Under the pieces are notes generated by a model, which saw only the letters and a list, made by a program, of their open reading frames with translations, was not told where the DNA came from and did not search any database. A stretch of DNA of 64,000 nt, from positions 14,382,040 to 14,446,039 of the forward strand of contig OZ024783.1 of assembly GCA_964017065.1 (NCBI GenBank). Direction: 5' to 3'. Numbering within the stretch: position 1 is the stretch's first letter; each line of letters opens with the position of its first letter. Made by a program: the position numbers and the translations under genes. The stretch comes from Haliclona indistincta (Eukaryota; Porifera; Demospongiae; Haplosclerida; Chalinidae). This document shows, piece after piece, positions 56,666 to 64,000 of this stretch.

Positions 56666-57559
56666 CAATTTGCTCTTGATAAAATTTAGCCGAGTCCTGT
56701 GTGGCAATCTAATTTTCCCACTGGTAGCTGCCATCCGTTCGGTTGTCTACTCTTCTCGTTCCTCAAGACTCTACATTGTTTTGTTTATGTTCACTGTGCT
56801 GTGTTTCTGTAATGACTATTTTGTTGTGAACAATAAAAATACTGTGTTGGTTTTGGCGATCAGGAAGTACAGCTAGATCAAACAAACTGCCACTGTGCAT
56901 TATGTTTGATAGTACACTGCGGTTTTGGCTAATCGTGTGCTTTCCGATTTAATGCACTGGCAGATCTTAACCACAAGTATACATTGAGCATTAGTTAAAG
57001 CACGGTTGGAGTGCTGTATGGAAGTTAAGTCATGAAGGGTTGGGTCGAGAGGCTGATACAGCATGAGGCGAAGCCGAGTGCTGTATCTGCCGCGAGACCC
57101 AATCCCGAGTGCTTTAACTTTAACATGCTGCAGATCAATTCAACCCTATAGCACTATTGACCGCAGGGATTATTTATTGTAAACATATAACTAGAAGGTT
57201 TGGCGGCGGATAAAATCCTTAAGAGAACATCATCCCGAATTATATCCGGATAGCAGGAGTACTGTACCTAGTAATCATAATAGATATTGACAGTTACTCT
57301 TAGCCAAAGCAATTATTATTACTCCTGCTTGGGTCAAAATGCATCGGAACGTATGCTCTCCTCCAAGGAAGGACCCAACCACACCAAACTTTCTATTTAA
57401 TCCTTCCTGGTTGTGACAATAATTATAATATTTTCATTGGACAAATAAATAACCATAATAATTAATTTTTATAGTAATAATAATAATGACCTTAACAATG
57501 ATGAATTAATGATATAAACCTGCAATCAGAATCAACATAATTATTTGGAGGACACCTCT
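56666..57559. other. Interval without a gene; one small hairpin element
   Basis: 56998-57125 is an imperfect hairpin (AGCACGGTTGGAGTGC..GAGTGCTTTAACTT with TGCTGTAT inside). The rest is AT-rich and shows nothing recognised. Confidence 0.45.
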
Positions 57560-57594
57560 GTCTTGGTGTCCTGATGTACAGTAGGTAAGCCGAG

Positions 57595-60006
57595 CTACGA
57601 CTTTATGAGCACCTTAAGCATTGTTGGTGACTGTATGTTGTCCACCGCAACGTCTGCAAAGTTCAGGTGAGCTCCCTCGTCATAGGCCGTGTCCGACGGA
57701 ACAGTAATTTCCCCTGATCTCAAAAAACCGAAGTAACACAATGTAGATGCTTCCCACAACATGAACGAATCCTGCGTAAGATCGCTGTTCAAACTATCCG
57801 AAGCTTATGAAGAATACCAGGTGTGATAGGCAGTCTAGGCTTCGTTTTTATCCCTTGCTTCGCTGCCATTCTCTTCGCACCTTTAACAACCTGCTCCAGT
57901 CTAGGCATCGCAGATATTTTTGGATCACCCCCATGCATGGAGATCTGCAGATGGCGCACAGCTGAGAAATACAACTTTACTGATTTTGGCGATATCCCCC
58001 TTCAACTAAATGGGCTACATATCTGCACAGAACTGATTCATTAACAGGTAATGGATTGATAGCATTGGTGTCTCTGCAGAATGACAAGAACCTTCTCTTT
58101 GCTGAGTCGTATGATCTGTGAGTGGAAGGAGCTAATCCCTCATGAAAATATCGTTCCACAAGGTTGTCCAAAGCAATCGGGCCTCAGCACAACTACCAGG
58201 TCGAGCAGCTGCGGAGACAGAGTTATCGGAAGAGGGTGAGCCTGCGAGTAATGAGAACGGAAATAACCGGCCCTGTTCCTTGACAGAGCATCAGCTAGAT
58301 CATTATCTTCCCCTGCTATGTGTGAAGCAAATAGTGTAAACTGAAATTTTGCCTCAAAGAAAGACAGGCACCGCATCAAATGCAATATTCTGGCTCCGTA
58401 CTGTTTCCTTTGTTGATTATGTCAACAACTGCTTGATTGTCACAGTAAGCCATGATGTTCTGGGCAGCCCAGTCTGCACCCCACACTGCTGCCGCCAGGA
58501 CAATAGGGACCAATTCCTTGATAGCGATCTGTGAATCCTGCATTGCTGGGGGCCATTTGAGCTGGAACCACTTTTTTCCACAGAGAGCCCACAACTCCAG
58601 CTGCCCAACGCGTCTGACAACATCTCCACCTTACACCTATTTGAGCTTACTCAATAGAGCAAGGACACTCCATTCCAGGTGCTAGCAAAACGAAACCACC
58701 GCTCTATATCAGAGCGAGCATCCACGTTGATGCGGATGAAGTGGTCCAACCAAGAAAAACACTCCGACAAGTCTATCAGCCGTCTAAAGAAGGCGCGACC
58801 TTGCTTTATCACCTTGCAAGCATGGGAAACACTCTCAATGAGTGACATGAGTTCCCTCTTCCGGCAGTCTGTCCTGCCCCTCCATACAGCCACGGTTTCT
58901 CTCAGCCTGTCCAGCTTGTCTTGGGGAAGTCTCAACTGCATTGCCACAGTGTCTATCTCTATCCCCAAGAATACTAGGCTGGTAGTAGGTCCCTCGGATT
59001 TCTTTGCCTCCACTGGGACTCCTGCTGTACTGCATGTTTCCAGCATGCACTGGAAATTTTTTGAGCACTCGTCCATTCCCGGCCTTCCTATTGTAATAAA
59101 GTCATCCAAGTAATGATCCACTATTGATACCCCGTTGGTTTGCATCAGCCACATCAGCACATCCGCCACCGCCGTGAAAATTAAGGGGGCTGAGGGTAAA
59201 CCAAATGGAAGGGTCTTATCTGCAAGCACTCTGCCATCCCACTTCATTCCCAACAGCAACCGATCTACAGGATGCACTGGTACGATCCTATAGGCGTGCT
59301 TGATGTCCATTTTCGCCAACAGCCATCCTCGACCCAGGCAGAGTGCCTGTTTAGCCACTGCGCCGACTGATGTGTACGACAGCCTGCACATGCTCTTATC
59401 AATACCATCGTTCACACTAGCTCCTGTCGGTGAAGAGAGATCTACGATAAGGCGCCATTTCCCCGGTTTGTTCTTTTTGGGTATCATTCATATAGCGCTG
59501 CATTGGACCGCCCAATCCGATGCCTCAGCCTGTGAGACTACCAACAACCTATCCGCTTTCAGTTCATCGTCCAAGTAATCTGCCACGATTCTTGGATCAG
59601 GAGTTGGCATGTTGTTCCTTGCTCCCCTCAGCTTCTGACTGTACTTAGCATATCTGAAGTCAATTCTGAACCCCTCTCGTAAACCTTGAACGATGTACTG
59701 TACAAACTGCTGATCAGGATGACTTGCTAACCCCTGCACTTCCCACACTGCAATCTTGGAGCTAATCGGTGACTGGATGTCATATAAACAAGCTGGCAAG
59801 TCTGGTACCCCTGCTATAGGTCTGCACTTGTCTAACTCCCGTAGCTGAGTTATGAAAGGGTACTTCTCCAACTCTGCACTCTCTGCCTGAGCTGCAGTAG
59901 AGATATATGCAAGTACCCTTGTAAATGTATTATAATTATATTCATGACTAGTAAAATAATAGATAACATGCAAAGAAAACATAATGAGTAATAATGACGA
60001 CAACAA
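57595..60006 (-). pseudogene. Reverse transcriptase - RNase H - tyrosine recombinase remnant
   Basis: An N-terminal region (AELEKYPFITQL..) leads into the polymerase. An in-frame TGA at 59488-59490 interrupts just before IPKKNKPGKWRLIVDLS. The RT core (DIKHAYRIVPV, LPFGLPSAP, YLDD in HYLDDFITIG) is open to 58651. RNase H follows in shifted frames (IAIKELVPIVLAA, YCDNQAVV, HIAGEDNDLADALSR). The recombinase begins LAPSTHRSYDSAKRRFLSFC and contains LRSGE with the first catalytic arginine, then stops at 57595 without the HxxR and Tyr motifs. A G-run near 58000 has caused one frameshift. Confidence 0.8.
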
Positions 60007-60102
60007 TGAGGATAGTGATTAGTGAGATAAACTATGACTGCATGGTTGAGAGGTTATTTCGACAGCTCTGTTCAGGACCAGTGGATATACCAAGGCTGGT
60101 AG

Positions 60103-61434
60103 CTAAGTAGCGCGCTTCTTCTGAGGCTTTGGGCACCTTGAGCATGGGTGAGAGTGCTCACCGCAGTTATCGCACCTGTGCAGGTAAATGCAACTCTCAC
60201 CAAACCTGCAGTCTCCATCGTAGTTGTTAAAGTGCTTGCAGGTCTCCTGAATGCTGTGCGGGAGTGCTCTTTTGCGAGAAGCATGCATTGGCAGCAATTT
60301 CTTGCTCACTTGCGGCACACTGGACGGACCACTAGCTGGCTTCAGTGGACAAGCGTCAGAGACATGGTCCACTGAATGGCACCTCCTGCACCAGCTCTCT
60401 AAAGTGTTCAGCGTCGCATTCGTGAAACACTGGGTGTATATACTGGGGTCTACTTTCCCCCAGAGTGTCCTTCCCGTCTCCGCTGCCTCCTGCCTGAAAT
60501 TTTGGTCGTAGACCACCCAGTTAGGCCATCGATACTTCGCACTGCATCTGGCTATTAGTGTCATGTAGGCTAGCGGCCCTCCAACCCGCTCAGGTGAATG
60601 CTTGATGAAGACCGCTGCATACAAACAGAAACATTGGACCCACGTTGCCAGATCTGGGATTAGCTTCTTTGACTCGAGCAAGTCCGCAGGCTGCACAACA
60701 ACCACCTGCCCGTCGAGACCCTGCGGCAACCCCTTATTCCTGCCTTTTGCTGGTGGACGCTCTGCAAAATCGATGTATTCTCCTCGCAGAATCTTGTCGA
60801 CCACATGCTGGGGTAAAGCAGGAAGCCCCTCCCCCAGTCTTGCTCAACAGTGATAGCAACGTAACAGCGTTGCTCCTACTTGCTTCTTTCTCTGCATCTG
60901 CTTTAAACTCAGCAATTGCTCCTTGCAACAGCTTGGGGTCAGGAGGCTCTCCCAGACCATCAGCGGTGTCTGCAGAATAAACACGTCAGTGAGCATTCAG
61001 CCGCCCACTGTATTGTACAGCAATAACTGCATGCCCCTAGCAGTACTCAACGCCTCTGCTGAATTGGACCTAGCTCTGCCGCGGGACATGCAACGTCCTG
61101 AATATTCCTAGCCAGCACCAATAGCACACATAAAAGCAACAAAATTCTGACTCGATCTACATCTGACCAACAGCAAAACCCCATAAATGTCACACTCAAA
61201 GTGCGAGTGGAAAGGGCAACACCGAATGAAACATACGAGAAAACAAAAAGACAAAACTAAATAGAAAAACTTACTCGCGCCGGTTCCCGCTTGTCTCTCC
61301 AGGGCAGCTATGAGCTGCTTCATTAGCGCTTGAGTGCCGGCAGCACTGTCCTGGTCATTGGGCAAACTATTCTCTACGTCTTCTAGTTCCACTATCGTGT
61401 CATCTTTTGCTGCCATTTTCAACACCCACGTCAA
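60103..61434 (-). pseudogene. Tyrosine-recombinase retrotransposon gag-like ORF with an intron
   Basis: Exon 1 (61434-61275) encodes MAAKDDTIVELEDVEN and ends at a GTAAGT donor. The reading resumes after a CTGCAG acceptor at 60969 in the matching phase, so a 305-bp intron is inferred. Exon 2 shifts frame near 60838, at the G-rich run, then stays open for 233 codons. It contains CFCLYAAVFIKHSPERV and YDQNFRQEAAE, typical of DIRS-order gag. Towards the C-terminus are C-x2-C type fingers and a CCCH-like CKHFNNYDGDCRFGESCIYLH, likely nucleic-acid binding. Stop at 60103. Confidence 0.65.
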
Positions 61435-61698
61435 AGGAGGAGCTCGTCAACAGAATCTTGCTGCTAGCCGCAATGACGTTGCTGTGCGTCAAACCACAAG
61501 CGCCTGCCTATATCCCGCGCAATGTATTACCTTGTCTGCGCATGTGTTGTAATAGTTAATAAACTTCCATTGCGTAAACCTGCATTATTCTTGCGATCCG
61601 CCCCGTGGATCTTAGCCTGTTAACTACGTTTAATTACTACGCATTAAACTTGAATCCACACAGCACGAACATCCATGGTTTAACTGATTTAGAGCATA

Positions 61699-62183
61699 CC
61701 GTAATCGGGAAATTTTTGTGTTAAAATATTATATTTGTGGGTCGACCTGGCCCACGAAAATATTTCAACATCGAAATTTTATTGACGTGTATACGAGCAC
61801 ACACAGCTTCTAGACAAGACTACATGACTAGTACTTTTGCTACTGACAGCTGTAACGATGCTGGTTATCGTGTATACACGAGTGTAAGAGCCTGGTGAAT
61901 GAAAGAATCCCGGCCTGCCAATTTGTTTGCCAGACCAAGATGCTCAGGCACTGACAATTGTAGGTGTTCCTGACAGCAAAGTAGTAGGTTGCTCACCGTT
62001 GATGGCTAAAAGAAACTCCAGGCAGACAGTGTTTCAGCTGCAGCCAAGCATGAGCATAAACTTCCAATATACAACTAGGAACTCAGCATACATGTGTTTA
62101 CAAATTTCGTTGTTAAAAAATGTTCGTCATTGATCCTACCCACGACAATATTTTTAACGAAATATTATTTTCCCGCTTTACGG
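61699..62183. mobile_element. CCGTAATCGGGAAA-ended TA element
   Basis: Ends CCGTAATCGGGAAA and TTTTCCCGCTTTACGG, TA on both sides (61697-61698, 62184-62185). CCCACGAAAATATTT and AATATTTTTAACG-type words near the ends extend the inversion. 485 bp, non-coding. Confidence 0.7.
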
Positions 62184-62452
62184 TAAATTGGTGGAAGATT
62201 GTTGGTTGAAAGTGACGCGAAGCGCATTGGCGGCCATCTTAGTGCATAAATAATAGTTAGACAACGAGTTCGAGGATCAACGCGATTTAGAAACTCGAGG
62301 CTTGTTGCTATGGTGTCCGAGCGTAGCGAGGCCACAATTCCAGTGGGCCAAGGGTTTCTAAACTGCATGAATCCGATTGGACGAGCTGTCTAACTTAGAG
62401 TCTACCAGCTAGTTACTAGGTTACCTGTTTGTAAATGCACTTGCAAGTCAAC

Positions 62453-62653
62453 ATGTCTAACCAGCGCATGATGCTGACTGCTCTGTGCGACGAACTAGAT
62501 GTGATTGGTGATGATGAGTTAGCCTTCTTGCTCGATGTCGGACGAATGGCAGCACTACCTGCAACCAGCAAGCCTCGTCGCCTGAACATCGACCAGAGCG
62601 ATGTTCAGGAACGAAGAACACTATCAGTGTTCAGCATGTTATTTGCTGTTTAG
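62453..62653 (+). CDS. Small unassigned ORF (66 residues)
   Basis: MSNQRMMLTALCDELDVIGD then DDELAFLLDVGRMAAL, rich in acidic residues, ends at TAG 62653; an in-frame ATG at 62435 would add six residues. Codon choice and amino-acid mix look coding. The acidic helix start is reminiscent of the N-terminus of HARBI1-type nucleases but no catalytic region follows, so this is only a suggestion. Possibly a truncated transposase-derived gene. Confidence 0.35.
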   Translation: MSNQRMMLTALCDELDVIGDDELAFLLDVGRMAALPATSKPRRLNIDQSDVQERRTLSVFSMLFAV

Positions 62654-62886
62654 TTAGCATTCCGTACTTTCAGTGGGTTGTTCGGGATGGGACACAGGCT
62701 GGATGTCCCGTTCCGTCTCGCATATTAAATTTCGGGGTACACTAGTGCAGTGCACATTCAGTACAAGCTTTGTACAGAGCCCAAATCTTTCTGGCTGCGA
62801 CATTGACTATGTCTGTGTACTGCATTCTACTATGTGTCTTTGCTGTCCTAGGCTGTAATCATTACTATTATTCCACTTTTTTCTTA

Positions 62887-63700
62887 TTATGCCTCGGTGG
62901 GCGGAGCCACAGGGCATACAGTAGTCGTGTTGTGTATGTATGTATCTGTGTATCTGTCTGTCTGTCTGTCTGTCGGCAGGATTTCTCGTCGCTCGCTGAA
63001 AACTAAGCGCTGAAGCGTGCAACACAAGCTAAAGTTGATATTTGCTTGAAAATGAATTGTAAGGATTTTGGATATAAGGTTCTGTTCGTGAGTTATAGCG
63101 TGATTGCTTACATGTACCTCACGATCGCCGGCTGGCGATCTAGTTTCTGATGTAAAGACAATTGCTGGCTGCCTTACAGCTAGTGAGTTCGCCTTTACTT
63201 CAGAACAGCACGGCAGACTTGTATATGAAGCTGCGTTCTAGAGTTATGGCGTAGCTTTGCTTACCTCGCGATCGATGGCCGTTGCTGGCAATCTAGAGTT
63301 CTCCGTAGACAAAACTTCCCACAGTTGACTGCCTAGAAGCTGTTAGGCTACATCGTATGTCTAAAGAAATCGTGTAAGCAAGCTATGGACGCTATCTCAC
63401 TCGTTGTACGTGCTGTTCCTCGCTGTACCCTGAACAATATAGACACGCCCAGTTGAATTAGTGGTCAGCACTGATTGGCTTCTGATTGCATAACTTTTAT
63501 ACTGCATTGTGATTGCTGTACAGAAAGGTACAACTGCTGCAGTTTAACTTTACTGTGTATGTTTGTAACAGCAACTGCTAAATAATAAGCTCAAGATCAT
63601 GTTCAACTAGCAACAGCAGACTTTCATTACTGCTTGTGTATTTCAGTTCAGCATATTTAGTCAGACAGGCATGTATGCATAACATTCCACCGAGGCATAA
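62887..63700. mobile_element. ATGCCTCGGTGG-ended inverted-repeat element, second copy
   Basis: TTATGCCTCGGTGGGCGGAG at the left and CCACCGAGGCATAA (with one change) at the right. GTCTGT microsatellite at 62955-62976 just inside, as at 23580. The interior is longer than the copy at 23534 and repeats words such as GAGTTATGGCGT and CTCGCGATCG. Confidence 0.7.
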
Positions 63701-63900
63701 GCACCTTCGCTGCCCGGTTATCCCTGTGGCATTCAAATGAATGGTAATTCCTCCACTTTACGTTTATGTCATACTGACAACTTCAGAATATGGTCAGGCG
63801 TATGTATTTGGTGTTAAATTGCGATATCTTTCAAACTGAAATGCAATTGTTTACCAGTGGCAAGGTTTTGTTTGTCATTGTACGTGTTCAGGTTGTTAGA

Positions 63901-64000
63901 TATGTAGCTGGCAAGCAGCAGAGTGGTGATATAGTTTTGTTGCTGAGCTGTTTTTTGAAGATTCCGGGCTCCATTTTGCGAATAATTCATGCCCATATCC
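63901..64000 (-). mobile_element. HLP body fragment at the window edge
   Basis: AGCTGGCAAGCAGCAG.GTGGTGATA and TTTTTTGAAGATTCC match the body of the diverged copy at 19800-19890. Continues beyond the window. Confidence 0.5.

Larger units (their letters stand above)
57560..61620 (-). mobile_element. Ngaro/DIRS-type tyrosine-recombinase retrotransposon, decayed
   Basis: Minus-strand order: leader, gag (spliced), reverse transcriptase, RNase H, tyrosine recombinase. No integrase or LTR of the Gypsy type. The recombinase breaks off near 57595 before its catalytic His-x-x-Arg and Tyr, so the 3' end and its repeats are missing. Several frameshifts and one stop are present. DIRS versus Ngaro cannot be settled because the 3' region that differs is lost. 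Confidence 0.8.

Overview
The window looks like nuclear DNA from a basal metazoan, most plausibly a demosponge. The genes are split into small exons with short AT-rich introns and GT-AG junctions. The gene content is animal-type: ankyrin/ROC/death-domain protein, Rab8/10-like GTPases, GT31 glycosyltransferase. The intergenic and intronic DNA is packed with short non-autonomous DNA transposons plus Gypsy, LINE-like and tyrosine-recombinase retroelement remains. No bacterial operons, rRNA, tRNA or CRISPR were seen. Species assignment is an inference from overall character; there is no marker gene.

Layout. 1-3.8 kb is the 3' part of a Rab-like gene whose upstream exons lie outside the window; its last intron carries piggyBac-like elements and a nested pair of inverted-repeat transposons around a 200-N gap. 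3.8-13.6 kb is gene-free and built almost entirely of foldback transposons. 13.9-24.9 kb is a plus-strand gene for an ankyrin-ROC/COR-like-death-domain protein; it meets, tail to tail, a broken GT31 glycosyltransferase (25.0-25.8 kb, minus). 26.4-28.7 kb is a complete six-exon Rab8/10-like gene. 28.8-33 kb is repeats, including a 1.8-kb piggyBac-like element and a LINE fragment. 33.2-51.4 kb is a second, divergent Rab-like gene with the same six-exon plan; its introns are swollen by nested transposons, a Gypsy element, a LINE fragment and a Mutator-like element. 52-57 kb is further foldback elements. 57.6-61.6 kb is a decayed Ngaro/DIRS-type tyrosine-recombinase retrotransposon. 61.7-64 kb is more inverted-repeat elements and one small unassigned ORF.

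Themes. (1) A small Rab-like family expanded locally: the 3' intron and exon at 1-3.8 kb are paralogous to 39.8-51.5 kb, and the two copies give 'empty site' comparisons for several transposons. (2) About ten copies of one unusual non-autonomous family, called HLP here. Each has a long palindrome at one end and a short hairpin ending in CTAA at the other, and inserts between A and T without target duplication, like Helitrons, yet lacks the usual 5'-TC. (3) Target-site duplications can be read directly for several elements: TA, TTAA, 3-bp AAT, 6-bp, 8-bp and 9-bp. Coordinates of spliced genes were derived by hand from splice sites and reading phase and can be off by a base.
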